NCBI GenBank assembly: GCA_903895595.1
Contig: CAITUP010000091.1
Coordinates: 124,001-188,000, forward strand
Length of the DNA: 64,000 nucleotides
Source: an uncultured Acetobacteraceae bacterium
GTDB lineage: Bacteria > Pseudomonadota > Alphaproteobacteria > Acetobacterales > Acetobacteraceae
Direction: 5' to 3'
Shown: in pieces, positions 19,756 through 29,763 of the stretch
Layout of the letters: each line of letters begins with the position of its first letter
How positions within the stretch are numbered: the first letter of the stretch is position 1
The notes under the pieces: generated by a model
Databases searched by the model: none
Told to the model about the DNA's origin: nothing
Seen by the model: only the letters and a program-made list of their open reading frames with translations
Translations under genes and position numbers: made by a program

Positions 19756-19798
19756 CGCCAAAAAAAACCTCGCAATTTCAACGCGCCTCAAATCGCCA

Positions 19799-19876
19799 GA
19801 GATGGTCGGGTCAGGCCCGACCATGACGGAAAGTGTCGGAAATCCGCCATATACGATCCCGCTGCGACCATGACGG
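19799..19876. repeat. Extended REP-like element (copy e)
   Basis: agatggtcgggtcaggcccgaccatgacggaaagtgtcggaaatccgccatatacgatccc; the extension recurs at 39421-39481 and 39658-39717. Confidence 0.8.
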
Positions 19877-20096
19877 GCATGTGTCATCGGTCGCGCCGGT
19901 TGCTATAAGTGGCTTGCATGTCGGCATGATGTGCAATGCGGTCGGCCACGCCTCATGGGTGTGGCGGCCGGTTACGACCGGATATTCACTCTAAATCCGC
20001 GTTTCGCGGTGTATCGAATAAGACATTTATCCAGAATTCTTAGATTGATTTGGCGAGGGCGCAGATCGATAAACGATCAACTCCACGGAAGCCGAG

Positions 20097-23000
20097 ATGC
20101 CCCTCACGATCTCCACGACCTACGCCAGCCTCGTCAGCCTGACGAGTACGGCGCAAAATCCCACGACGATCACCAATTCCGCGCGGCTGAAAGCGGGCTT
20201 GAAGGTTTCGGTCAACGGCCTGACGGTTACGAACGCTGGCACCGTCGAGCCCAATCCAACGCTGGGATCCGGCGCCGGCATCTACCTCGCCGGCACTAGC
20301 GATATCGTCATCAACCAGAGCGGCGGGACCATCCTCGGCAACCGGGGGATTGTCGGCTCGGGCGCGCCGATTAGCGCATCGGACCTGTCGACCGTCGTCA
20401 ACTTCGGGATCATCGCGGGGAACGCGACCTCTGTTTCCGACGGCATGCTGATGTTCGAAGGGGGCGTTGTCACGAACCAAAGCAGCGGCACGGTCAGCGG
20501 CTTCTACGGCATCGCCTTTTCCGAGCAGGTGCAGCCCGTGCAGCTCCCGGAGATCGTCGTGAACGGCGGACTGATCGCCGGCGATGCGACCAAGGGGGTC
20601 GGGATCGCATTGGGGGGCGGCGGTACGGTCACGAACCGAAGCGGAGGGACCATCAGCGGCCTAAAAGCACTCAGTGCCCAAGGTGGGCCGTCGGGCAACC
20701 CGAGCACCGTCGTAAATGCCGGAATCATTGCAGGTAATGCGTCGAGTACGACCTTCTGGAGCGTGGGGGTGGGGCTTAATGCCGGCGGCTTTATTACCAA
20801 CCAGAGCAGCGGGCGGATCTCCGGCGACCGCGGCATTTACATCGCTGGGGGTACCATCCTCAACGCGGGCAGCATTGTAGGATACTCGTCGGTCAGCATC
20901 AGCTCCAGCAAGCTCGGCATCGCGCTGTACGGGGTGTCGGTCGTAACCAACCAAAGCGGCGGCTATATCGGCGGTGCGATTGCGATTACCGGGGTATCTG
21001 GCACCGAGACGGTCGTGAACGCCGGCACCATCGCGGGGAGCAACGCCACCACCAGCGGCCAGGGCGTTCAGCTCAATGCGGGCACGCTTACCAACCAAAG
21101 CGGCGGCACGATCGAAGGCTTCATCGCGGTCACGGCCTTCGCGGCCGCGACCATCTTCAATGCTGGCAGCATCGCGGGGAATTTAACCGCCGCATCCGGG
21201 CGGGGGATCTACCTGAGCACCACCGGAAGCGTCGCGAACCTGAGCGGCGGCTGGATCGGCGGGAACGACGCGGTTCGGTTCAACAGCACCGCGACTTTCA
21301 CGAACGCCGGAACCATCGCTGGCAATGCCACACTGGGCACGGGCATCGGCCTCTTTTTATTCCGAGGCGGATCTGCAACAAATAAGAGCGGCGCCATCAT
21401 AACCGGCTACCAGGCCGTTGTGTCGTCCTACGCGCCGGTCTTCAATTACGGCACTATCGCGGGGAACACGACCAGGGGTATCGGCGCGCAGGTCGGGGGA
21501 GGGCTGACCAACGAAAGCATCGGCATAATCACGGGTAAAGTGGGGGTAAGCGGGGCCGGACAGGCGATTGTCGCGAACGCCGGATCGATTACAGGGAATA
21601 CGACGAACGGAACCGGTATCGTACTCACGGGGGGTACGGTCACGAATCAACTCTCGGGTTCTGTCAGCGGCTTTACCGGCATTGGCGGCGGGACCAACGT
21701 CGTCGGCGGGGTCGTCGTCGTGAACGCCGGAGATATTACGGGAAGCATGAACGGCGGCTTCGGCATAAATAACGTCTACAATATTACCAATCAAAGCAGC
21801 GGCACGATCGCCGGCTACGATGGCGTCAAGTACGGGAATGTCCTGAACGCCGGCCTCATTACCGGGAACACGGTCGCCGGCGCGGGCGTTGCAATCTCCG
21901 GTCAGCGCGTCACCAACCAGAGCAGTGGCACGATCGCGGGTTTTTACGGCGCCACGCTGTCGGGACAAGGGAGCATCGTGAACGCCGGCCGAATCGCCGG
22001 AAACACGGCCGGCGGCACTGGCATTGTGCTTGGCCATGGCGGACTGGTCACAAACCAAAGCAACGGTTCGATCGACGGCTACAATGGCATCCACGGCTCG
22101 CAATTCTATCGTAATTTTACCTATTACGGATCTCAACACATCACCATCCGTCAGCCGACCATCGCGAACGCCGGGCGCATTACAGCGAACATGACCGCCG
22201 GCACGGGTATTATACTCATTCAAGGTGGCTCGGTCGTCAACCAAAGCGGTGGCTCGATTAGCGGCTTCGTTGGCATCGATGGCGGAAAATTCTCCTACAC
22301 CAGCGCCTCCAGGACCAACGCCATCTACAACTACTCCAGCCACAGCTACACTTACGTCTTCTACCCGGGCACGCTCGTTGTCTTGCGGCCGAGCCTAACG
22401 AACGCGGGTTCCATCATCGGGAACATGACTACCGGAACTGGCGTTGTTCTCACCGGCGGTGGCACGATCGTCAACCAAAGCGGCGGGCTGATCGCCGGCT
22501 ATAGGGGGATCGCCGCCAGCGGCGGTCCCACGACCGTCGTGAATGCCGGCAGCATCGCCGGAGCGTCCAGCGCGATCGCACTTACCGGCGGTTACGCGAA
22601 TCGCTTGATCAGGTCTCCGGGCGCCGCGATCGCCGGGACCGTGTCGGGCGGCAACACCTTCGGTTCGACCGTCCAAAGCACGCTGGAGCTCGTTTCCGCC
22701 GCGTCCGCCGGCAGCATTTCCGGTCTCGGCACGCGGTATATCGATTTCGCGCAAACAACCATCGACTCCGGCGCCACCTGGAGCTTCACGGGGACCAACC
22801 TACTCGGCGCCGGCTATACACTGACCAACGCCGGGACCCTGATCAACACCGGGACGCTGACGTTGTTCGATGCGACCCTGACAGGGGGCGGCATTGTCAA
22901 CAACGGTGGCATTATCCTCGACCCCAGCACGATGGTCGTCGCCAGCCTCACCGGCACCGGCAGCGTCACCATCGCCTCCGGCAGCACGCTGGAGGTGCAG

Positions 23001-24233
23001 GGGACCGTATCGTCTGGTGAAACGATCGTGTTTGGCGGCGCCGGAGCATATTTGCATATCGACACGCCCAGCAGTTTCGCCGGCCGCATACTCGATTTCG
23101 CGGGATCGGAAACGATCGACCTGAAAGGCGTGTCGCCGGGATCGGTGTCCTACACAATCGGGTCCGGTGTGCTGCAGGAAGGCGGCGGCACTATCGCACT
23201 ATCGACGACACCGGAAGTCCCGCTGTCCGCCACGGCCAGCGCCGACGGCAGCAGTGTCGCGACGCTCTGCTTTTGTGTGGATACATATATTCGCACCCCG
23301 TACGGCGACCGGCGGGTTCAGGACCTGCAGGTTGGCGACATCGTCAGCACCTTCGGTGGCGGTGTTCGTCCCATCGTCTGGATCGGCCTCGGCAAGGTGC
23401 TGGCGACCCCCGGTCGGCGTGGCGCCGCGACACCGGCGATCGTGCGCAAAGGCGCGCTCGCCCCCAACGTGCCGGGGCGGGATCTGCATTTGACCAAGGG
23501 CCATGCGCTTTATCTCGACGATGTTCTGATACCGGTGGAGTTTCTGATCAACCACCGTTCCATCGTTTGGGACGATCGTGCACGGGAAGTGGAACTTTAC
23601 CATATCGAACTCGATGCCCACGACGTACTGATCGCCGACGGCGCACCGGCCGAAAGCTACCGCGACGACGGCAATCGATGGTTATTCCGGAATTCCAACA
23701 GCGGCTGGAACCTGCCGCCGCTGACACATTTTGCCCCTGTCCTGACTGGCGGCCCTGTCGTGGACGCCGCTTGGCGCCGTATTCTGGACCGGGCGGGCCC
23801 GCGCCCGGGGCTACCGCTGACCGAGGACCCCGATCTGCATCTGTCGGTCAATGGAAGACGGATCGACGCGGTCTCCTGCGCGGCGGGCGCTTACGCTTTC
23901 GAACTTCCAACCGGGGTATCGGAGGTGCGCATCGTATCCCGAGCCGGCAGTCCCGCCGAACTCGGGCTGGCCCGCGATCCTCGCCGGCTTGGTGTCGCGT
24001 TACGCTGGATGGTGCTGCGCCAAGGGACCATCACCCGATCGTTGGATATCGCAAGCGAGTTGCTGCACCAGGGCGTTCATGCGTTCGAAGCCGACAACAA
24101 ATTCCGTTGGACGGACGGGGACGCGCTATTACCGGCAGGATGGTTTGCCGGATTGAGCGGGGCATTTTCACTCGCCCTGCGCATAACGGCGATGGCAAAT
24201 TACCCGCTTGAGGGGACGCGCATCGCGGCTTGA
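20097..24233 (+). CDS. Large repeat-containing surface/secreted protein with C-terminal Hint (Hedgehog/intein) domain
   Basis: About 16 copies of 'N.G.I.G......G..L..GG.VTNQSGG.I.G', then Hint signature beginning CFCVDTYIRTPYGDRRVQDLQVGDIV (Cys codon at 23268) with NVPGRDLHLTKGHALYLDDVLIPVEFLIN. Confidence 0.9.
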   Translation: MPLTISTTYASLVSLTSTAQNPTTITNSARLKAGLKVSVNGLTVTNAGTVEPNPTLGSGAGIYLAGTSDIVINQSGGTILGNRGIVGSGAPISASDLSTVVNFGIIAGNATSVSDGMLMFEGGVVTNQSSGTVSGFYGIAFSEQVQPVQLPEIVVNGGLIAGDATKGVGIALGGGGTVTNRSGGTISGLKALSAQGGPSGNPSTVVNAGIIAGNASSTTFWSVGVGLNAGGFITNQSSGRISGDRGIYIAGGTILNAGSIVGYSSVSISSSKLGIALYGVSVVTNQSGGYIGGAIAITGVSGTETVVNAGTIAGSNATTSGQGVQLNAGTLTNQSGGTIEGFIAVTAFAAATIFNAGSIAGNLTAASGRGIYLSTTGSVANLSGGWIGGNDAVRFNSTATFTNAGTIAGNATLGTGIGLFLFRGGSATNKSGAIITGYQAVVSSYAPVFNYGTIAGNTTRGIGAQVGGGLTNESIGIITGKVGVSGAGQAIVANAGSITGNTTNGTGIVLTGGTVTNQLSGSVSGFTGIGGGTNVVGGVVVVNAGDITGSMNGGFGINNVYNITNQSSGTIAGYDGVKYGNVLNAGLITGNTVAGAGVAISGQRVTNQSSGTIAGFYGATLSGQGSIVNAGRIAGNTAGGTGIVLGHGGLVTNQSNGSIDGYNGIHGSQFYRNFTYYGSQHITIRQPTIANAGRITANMTAGTGIILIQGGSVVNQSGGSISGFVGIDGGKFSYTSASRTNAIYNYSSHSYTYVFYPGTLVVLRPSLTNAGSIIGNMTTGTGVVLTGGGTIVNQSGGLIAGYRGIAASGGPTTVVNAGSIAGASSAIALTGGYANRLIRSPGAAIAGTVSGGNTFGSTVQSTLELVSAASAGSISGLGTRYIDFAQTTIDSGATWSFTGTNLLGAGYTLTNAGTLINTGTLTLFDATLTGGGIVNNGGIILDPSTMVVASLTGTGSVTIASGSTLEVQGTVSSGETIVFGGAGAYLHIDTPSSFAGRILDFAGSETIDLKGVSPGSVSYTIGSGVLQEGGGTIALSTTPEVPLSATASADGSSVATLCFCVDTYIRTPYGDRRVQDLQVGDIVSTFGGGVRPIVWIGLGKVLATPGRRGAATPAIVRKGALAPNVPGRDLHLTKGHALYLDDVLIPVEFLINHRSIVWDDRAREVELYHIELDAHDVLIADGAPAESYRDDGNRWLFRNSNSGWNLPPLTHFAPVLTGGPVVDAAWRRILDRAGPRPGLPLTEDPDLHLSVNGRRIDAVSCAAGAYAFELPTGVSEVRIVSRAGSPAELGLARDPRRLGVALRWMVLRQGTITRSLDIASELLHQGVHAFEADNKFRWTDGDALLPAGWFAGLSGAFSLALRITAMANYPLEGTRIAA

Positions 24234-24307
24234 CCGCTCGGCGTTGCTCCGCATCTGCCGATCCGGACGATGCTGCAGTGCGGACCGTCGGGTAGGGCGT
24301 GCGCCGC

Positions 24308-25156
24308 TCATCCCCGCGGGTCCAACGCATCCCGCAGCCCATCCCCCACCAGATTGAACGACAGCACGCACAGAAAAATCGCCAGGCCCGGAAACACCGC
24401 CAGCCACGGCGCCTGAGTCAAAAACCGCTGCGCCGCGTTCAGCATCGATCCCCAGGACGGATCCGGCGGCTGCTGGCCCAGGCCGAGGAACGACAGCGAC
24501 GCCTCGGCGATAATCGCGGCGGCGATGGCGAGCGTCGCCTGCACCAGCACCGGCGGCACGATATTCGGCAGGATGTGAAACACCGCCACCCGCCAGGGCG
24601 GATTGCCGATGGCGCGTGCGGCTTCCACATATTCCAGCGCCGCTGCCTCCAACGTCGCGGCGCGTGCCACCCGCATGAAACGGGGCGCGGTGGAAATGCC
24701 GATGGCGATCATGGCGTTGGTCAGATTCGGCCCGAGGATCGCCGCCAGTGCGATGGCCATGATCAGAAACGGGCACGCCAATACCGCGTCCACGATGCGG
24801 CTGAGCACGGCGTCGATCCAGCCGCGCGCGAACCCGGCCAGCAGCCCCGTCGGCAACCCGATCCCCGCCGCGATCGCGACCGCGACGGCGCCGGCCAACA
24901 AGCTGGCGCGCGCGCCGAAAATCACGCGGGACAGCACGTCGCGGCCGTTCTCGTCGGTGCCCATCCAATGCGCGAACGAGGGCGCTTTGCGGATCGCCGA
25001 CCAGGATGTCGCGGTTGGATCGTAAGGTGCCAGCAACGGTGCGAACACGGCTGCCAGAACGAACAGGACGATGACGATCAGGGCCGCAACGGCGACGCGG
25101 CGTTCGAGGAAGCGGGCCAACGCCTCATACCGAGGGCCTATGGCGCGGTCAGCCAT
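24308..25156 (-). CDS. Dipeptide/oligopeptide-type ABC transporter permease (DppC/OppC family)
   Basis: MGTDENGRDVLSRVIFGARASL and EAAALEYVEAARAIG motifs; ATG at 25156 overlaps the upstream gene stop by 8 nt. Confidence 0.88.
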   Translation of the reverse strand: MADRAIGPRYEALARFLERRVAVAALIVIVLFVLAAVFAPLLAPYDPTATSWSAIRKAPSFAHWMGTDENGRDVLSRVIFGARASLLAGAVAVAIAAGIGLPTGLLAGFARGWIDAVLSRIVDAVLACPFLIMAIALAAILGPNLTNAMIAIGISTAPRFMRVARAATLEAAALEYVEAARAIGNPPWRVAVFHILPNIVPPVLVQATLAIAAAIIAEASLSFLGLGQQPPDPSWGSMLNAAQRFLTQAPWLAVFPGLAIFLCVLSFNLVGDGLRDALDPRG

Positions 25157-26096
25157 CGCGTAGCCTTGGGTTAATGACAACGTAGAGAATATCGGCCAGT
25201 AAATTCAGCATCACCGTCAAAAACGCGGTGACCAGCACGACCCCTTGCACCACCGGGTAATCGCGGTTGAACACCGCATCGACAATCATCTTCCCAAACC
25301 CCGGAATGCTGAACACCTGCTCGGTCAGCACCGCGCCCGAAAGCAGCGTGCCGAGTTCCAGCGCCCCCAGCGTCACCACCGGCAGCAGCGCATTCCGCAG
25401 CGCATGGTCCACGATCACATGCATTTCCGACAGGCCCTTCGCCCGAGCGGTGCGCACGAAATCCTGGCTCATCGCCGTGAGCATGGCGCTGCGGGTGTGG
25501 CGCATCAGGATGGCCGCGATGGCGTTACCCAGCACGAAGGCCGGCATGATCGTGGTGGCCAAGGACTGCCGCCAATCCTCCGACGGTGGCACGAACCCCG
25601 ACGGCGGCAGCCAGCCCAGGTTCACGGACAGCAGCAGAATCAGCATGATCCCCAGCCAAAAATTAGGGGTGGACAGGCCGGCGAGCGCGGTGGCGGTGGC
25701 GGCGTAGTCCCAGACCTTGCCGCGGCACACCGCCGCGACGATCCCTGTCGGCACCCCGATCAACACGGCGATAACGAACGCCATGCCGCCGACCTGCAAC
25801 GTCACGGGCAGTTTCTGTCCGATCAGCTTGGCGATGGGTTCGCGCGTGTGCCAGGAAATCCCGAAATCGCCGCGTGCGATCTGCCCGATCCAATGCAGAT
25901 ATTGAACCGGCAGCGGCCGATCCAGCCACAGCTCCGCCCGTATCTGCGCCAGAACGACGGGGTCGCCGCGTTCCTCTCCCGCCAGGACGATGGCGGGGTC
26001 GCCGGGCATCAGATGTTGCAGGCAGAACACCAGAAGACTGACCAGCAGCAGAGTCGGAACGACCTGCGCGATCCGCGCCAGGAGCTGGGCGTTCAT
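25149..26096 (-). CDS. Dipeptide/oligopeptide-type ABC transporter permease (DppB/OppB family)
   Basis: HLMPGDPAIVLAG, DFVRTARAKGLSEMHVIVDHALRNALLPVVT motifs. Confidence 0.9.
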   Translation of the reverse strand: MNAQLLARIAQVVPTLLLVSLLVFCLQHLMPGDPAIVLAGEERGDPVVLAQIRAELWLDRPLPVQYLHWIGQIARGDFGISWHTREPIAKLIGQKLPVTLQVGGMAFVIAVLIGVPTGIVAAVCRGKVWDYAATATALAGLSTPNFWLGIMLILLLSVNLGWLPPSGFVPPSEDWRQSLATTIMPAFVLGNAIAAILMRHTRSAMLTAMSQDFVRTARAKGLSEMHVIVDHALRNALLPVVTLGALELGTLLSGAVLTEQVFSIPGFGKMIVDAVFNRDYPVVQGVVLVTAFLTVMLNLLADILYVVINPRLRDG

Positions 26097-26106
26097 CCGG
26101 CGGCGC

Positions 26107-27609
26107 CTATTTCGCCAGCGCCATGCCTTGCAGCCGGATCATGCCGTCGGGCACCGATTTGAAACCGGACAGTTTCGCCGACATCCCCACGATATTGACC
26201 GGGGTGAACAGGTACAGCAGCGGCAGATCGGCCCGTTCCTGCTGCCACAGTTTCGCGTACAACGCCCGCCGAGCCGCCACATCCGAAAGCGTACGCGCCT
26301 GATCCAGCATCGCATCGACGGTGGCATTGGAATAACGGGCATCGTTTTGCTGCGTGCCGGTGTGCAGGAACCCGTAAAGATTCCCATCGGCGTCGGCGCG
26401 CCCGGACCATCCGATCAGCCAGCTCTCGAAATTGCCTTGCGAGCCGGCGGCGAGGGACGATGCGAATTCGATCAGGTTGATCTTCAGATCGAACCCGGCC
26501 TCGCGCACCATCGCCTGGATCACCTCCGCTTCCTGCGTCGGACCGGCGGTGGTCGGAACGTTGATGTTGACGACAATCGGCGTCGGCACGCCGGCCTGCT
26601 TGATCAGCGCCTTGGCGCGCGCCAAATCGCGCGGCGGCGGCGGGATTTCGGCGACGTAGAACGGCGATGCCGGAGAAATCGCCTGCGCGTTCGGCTGATA
26701 CATCCCGGCATAGACGACCTCCACCAGCGCCTGGCGGTCGATCGCGGCCTCGAACGCCTGGCGCAGCAGGGCGTTTTGGTTGATCGGGGCTTTGGAGCGG
26801 TCGCCGTGATCGATGTTGAAGGTGATGCCCTCGTAGCCCAGCCCGGGCGATGTCACCAACCGCAGCTTCGCATCGGCCTTCACCGCGGCCACGTCGGTCG
26901 GCAACACGCGTTCGGCGAGGTCGATGGCACCGGCGCGCAAGTTCGCCATCAGCACCGCGCTGTCGGGCATCGGGCGATAGACGATTTTGTCGAAATGCAC
27001 GTTCGCCGCGTCCCAATATCCCGGGAAACGGTCCAGCACGATACGGTCCTGCGCCACGCGTTCGTTGAACATGAAGGGCCCCGAGCAGATCGGGTGCTGG
27101 GCGAAATCCTTGCCGGCGGCCTCGGTTGCTTTCGGCGGCAGCATCATGCCGGCGCGATCCGTCAGCTGCGCCAGCAAAGGGGAGGTCGGGGCTTTCAGCA
27201 CGATCCGCACGGTGGCGGGATCGACGATCTCCACCCGGTCGATGGTGCCGATTTCGCCGCGCCGGAAACTGCCTTGCATCGTCAGGTGGCGCTCCAGCGT
27301 GTATTTCACCGCCGTGGCGTCGAACGGTTCGCCGTTATGGAATGTCACGCCCTGGCGGAGATGCAGTACCAGCGTGACCGGATCGGCCCATTCGTAGCCG
27401 GTGGCGAGTTGGGGCACGATCTCCAGCTTTTCGTTCAGGTCGAACAGCTTGTCGCACAGACCGGCGAAGACGATGCGGCCGACATAGGAACGCGCCAGGG
27501 TCGGATCGAGGCCGTCGGCGTCCTCCCGCAGCGCGATGCGCAGGGTTTGCGCCTGCGCGGCGGACACAAGGGCCATGAAACAGGTGGCGGCGAGCAGCAA
27601 ACGGCGCAT
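26107..27609 (-). CDS. ABC transporter substrate-binding protein, family 5 (DppA/OppA type)
   Basis: Signal peptide MRRLLLAATCFMALVSAAQAQ; DGLDPTLARSYVGRIVFAGLCDKLF; upstream of dppB/dppC-like genes. Confidence 0.9.
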   Translation of the reverse strand: MRRLLLAATCFMALVSAAQAQTLRIALREDADGLDPTLARSYVGRIVFAGLCDKLFDLNEKLEIVPQLATGYEWADPVTLVLHLRQGVTFHNGEPFDATAVKYTLERHLTMQGSFRRGEIGTIDRVEIVDPATVRIVLKAPTSPLLAQLTDRAGMMLPPKATEAAGKDFAQHPICSGPFMFNERVAQDRIVLDRFPGYWDAANVHFDKIVYRPMPDSAVLMANLRAGAIDLAERVLPTDVAAVKADAKLRLVTSPGLGYEGITFNIDHGDRSKAPINQNALLRQAFEAAIDRQALVEVVYAGMYQPNAQAISPASPFYVAEIPPPPRDLARAKALIKQAGVPTPIVVNINVPTTAGPTQEAEVIQAMVREAGFDLKINLIEFASSLAAGSQGNFESWLIGWSGRADADGNLYGFLHTGTQQNDARYSNATVDAMLDQARTLSDVAARRALYAKLWQQERADLPLLYLFTPVNIVGMSAKLSGFKSVPDGMIRLQGMALAK

Positions 27610-27670
27610 ACGGGGACTCCTGGGGCGAGGCCGCAGTCTGGCAACTCTGTCCGCCGCGGTGCAAGGCGAA

Positions 27671-27859
27671 TTACCGGTTCGGATGCGCGCCGCTGCTGTC
27701 GATGGTTACGCAGTTCGTGCGGCCGGATGCGTAGCAGTCCTGCAGCGCGGCCGAACGGCGCAGCTGCGTCATGACAAACCAGACTCCGGCGAACAAAGCG
27801 ACGACCAGGGCCAGACCGACCAATGATCGCAGGCGGGACGAGCCGGGGTCCTGGGTCAC
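27671..27859 (-). CDS. Small membrane protein (62 aa), translationally coupled to the AI-2E family transporter
   Basis: GTG at 27859 after GGAGGAAAAATC; overlaps the upstream stop as GTGA; VTQDPGSSRLRSLVGLALVVALFAGVWFVMTQLRR has one TM helix. Confidence 0.6.
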   Translation of the reverse strand: MTQDPGSSRLRSLVGLALVVALFAGVWFVMTQLRRSAALQDCYASGRTNCVTIDSSGAHPNR

Positions 27860-28893
27860 GATTTTTCCTCCGATCGTGCCCACTCGTTCATCAGGGTGTA
27901 GCCCACGCCCAGCAGAACCGGTCCCAGGAAAATCCCCAGCAGACCGAAGGCAATCGCCCCGCCCATGACACCCAGGATCGTCAGCAGGAACGGCAAATGG
28001 GCGCCGCGGGCGATGAACCAGGGGCGGATCAGGCTGTCGGCGCCGGAGATTACGATCGACCCGTACACCGCCAGGAAAATGCCCCATCCCAGATGACCCG
28101 TACTCAGCAGCCAGATCGTCGCGGGAATCCAGATCAGCGGCGCGCCCACCGGCAGCACCGCCAGCAGCCCGGCGGTCCCGCCCAGCAACATGGCGCGCGG
28201 GACTCCGGCCATGCCGAGGCCGATGGCTGTCAGAATGCCCTGCACGATCGCGGTGCCCAGGATGCCGTAGACCACGCCGCGCACAGTGTTGCCGGTGACC
28301 AGGATCAGCCGGTCGGCTCGTCCGCCCGCGATCCGGTGCAGCAGCAGTTTGACATGCGCCGCCATCGCCTCGCCGTTCACGTAAATAAAGAACGCGGCGA
28401 ACAGGGCCAGCAGGAACATCAGCACACCGCCGGCGATGCCCAGCAGCACGTGCAACCCGTTCTCCAGCGCGATCCCGAAATAGGGCTGCAGGGCGCTCAG
28501 CATGACCCCGATGTCCTCGGCCCAGTGGTTCCAAAGCTCGCCGATCGTGGGGCCGACCAGCGGTATGGCGAACAGCCAATCGGGCGCGAGGGGCAAGCCG
28601 GACTTCAGCGAATCCTCGATGGCAGCGCGCAGCTGCCTTATATCGTCCGACCGGCTCGGCGCCGCCAGCACGATCGGCAGCACGACAACGACCGCGGTCA
28701 GCGCAACCATGAGACCGGCGGCCGGGCCGTTGGACAGGCGCAGGCGCGCGCGCAGCCATTCGAACACCGGCCAAGTGGTGAACACCAGAATGGCCGCCCA
28801 CAGCAGCGCGGAAATAAACGGATACAGCACCAGCACGCAGCCGATTGCTACGCCGCCCAGCAGCAATCCCATCAGGATACGTTCGGCCGTCAT
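27856..28893 (-). CDS. AI-2E family transporter (PerM/YdiK-like permease)
   Basis: Multi-TM protein with GILGTAIVQGILTAIGLGMAGVPRAMLLG..LLAVLPVGAPLIWIPA, typical of the family. Confidence 0.85.
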   Translation of the reverse strand: MTAERILMGLLLGGVAIGCVLVLYPFISALLWAAILVFTTWPVFEWLRARLRLSNGPAAGLMVALTAVVVVLPIVLAAPSRSDDIRQLRAAIEDSLKSGLPLAPDWLFAIPLVGPTIGELWNHWAEDIGVMLSALQPYFGIALENGLHVLLGIAGGVLMFLLALFAAFFIYVNGEAMAAHVKLLLHRIAGGRADRLILVTGNTVRGVVYGILGTAIVQGILTAIGLGMAGVPRAMLLGGTAGLLAVLPVGAPLIWIPATIWLLSTGHLGWGIFLAVYGSIVISGADSLIRPWFIARGAHLPFLLTILGVMGGAIAFGLLGIFLGPVLLGVGYTLMNEWARSEEKS

Positions 28894-28979
28894 ATGCGTC
28901 TGTCCTTTGGGCCGGCCCCATCTGGTAAAGCCGGACGGCCGCTTGTAGCTTCCCGCCGCGAGTCCGGGGAGGGTCCATC

Positions 28980-29759
28980 ATGCCACGCTTTGCCGCCAAT
29001 CTGTCGATGATGTTCAATGAGGTACCGTTCCTCGATCGCTTCGCCGCAGCCGCGAAGGCGGGGTTCGAGGGGGTGGAGTTCCTGTTTCCCTACGATTTTC
29101 CCGCCGCCGAGATCCGGAAACGGCTGAAAGGCGAGGGCCTGACTCAGGCGCTGTTCAACATGCCGCCGGGCGATTGGGCGAACGGGGAACGCGGGCTAAC
29201 GAGCCTGCCGGGTCGTCAGAGCGAATTCCATGAGGCGGTCAAGCGCGCGCTGGATTACGCGGCGGAACTGGAATGCCGGCACGTCCACTGCATGGCCGGC
29301 ATCCCCGGCCCCGATGTCGCGCCCGGCACCGCCGCTGCGTTGTTCGCCGCCAATCTGGCCTGGGCGACGGAACGGGCGGCTCCGGCCGGCGTGAAGCTGG
29401 TGATCGAACCGATCAACCACCGCGACATGCCCGGCTATTTCCTGAACACCCAGGCGCAGGGCGCGGCCGTGATCGAGGCCATCGGGCGCGACCGGCTCGG
29501 GCTACAGTTCGACCTGTACCATGTGCAGATCACCGAGGGCGATATCTCCAAACGGATGGAGAAGCACATGCCCATCATCTCCCACATGCAGATCGCCGAC
29601 GTGCCGGCGCGCAACGAGCCGGGCACTGGGGAAATCGGCTGGTCCTATCTGTTCCGCCGCATGGACGAGCTGGGCTACACCGGCTGGGTCGGCTGCGAAT
29701 ACCGGCCGGCCGGAGATACGGTGGCCGGGCTGAGCTGGCGGGAACGCTTCGCGGGGTAA
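28980..29759 (+). CDS. hyi: Hydroxypyruvate isomerase
   Basis: MPRFAANLSMMFNEVPFLDRFAAAAKAGFEGVEFLFPYDFPA and KLVIEPINHRDMPGYFLNTQAQ match Hyi; followed by glxR-like gene. Confidence 0.88.
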   Translation: MPRFAANLSMMFNEVPFLDRFAAAAKAGFEGVEFLFPYDFPAAEIRKRLKGEGLTQALFNMPPGDWANGERGLTSLPGRQSEFHEAVKRALDYAAELECRHVHCMAGIPGPDVAPGTAAALFAANLAWATERAAPAGVKLVIEPINHRDMPGYFLNTQAQGAAVIEAIGRDRLGLQFDLYHVQITEGDISKRMEKHMPIISHMQIADVPARNEPGTGEIGWSYLFRRMDELGYTGWVGCEYRPAGDTVAGLSWRERFAG

Positions 29760-29763
29760 TTCG

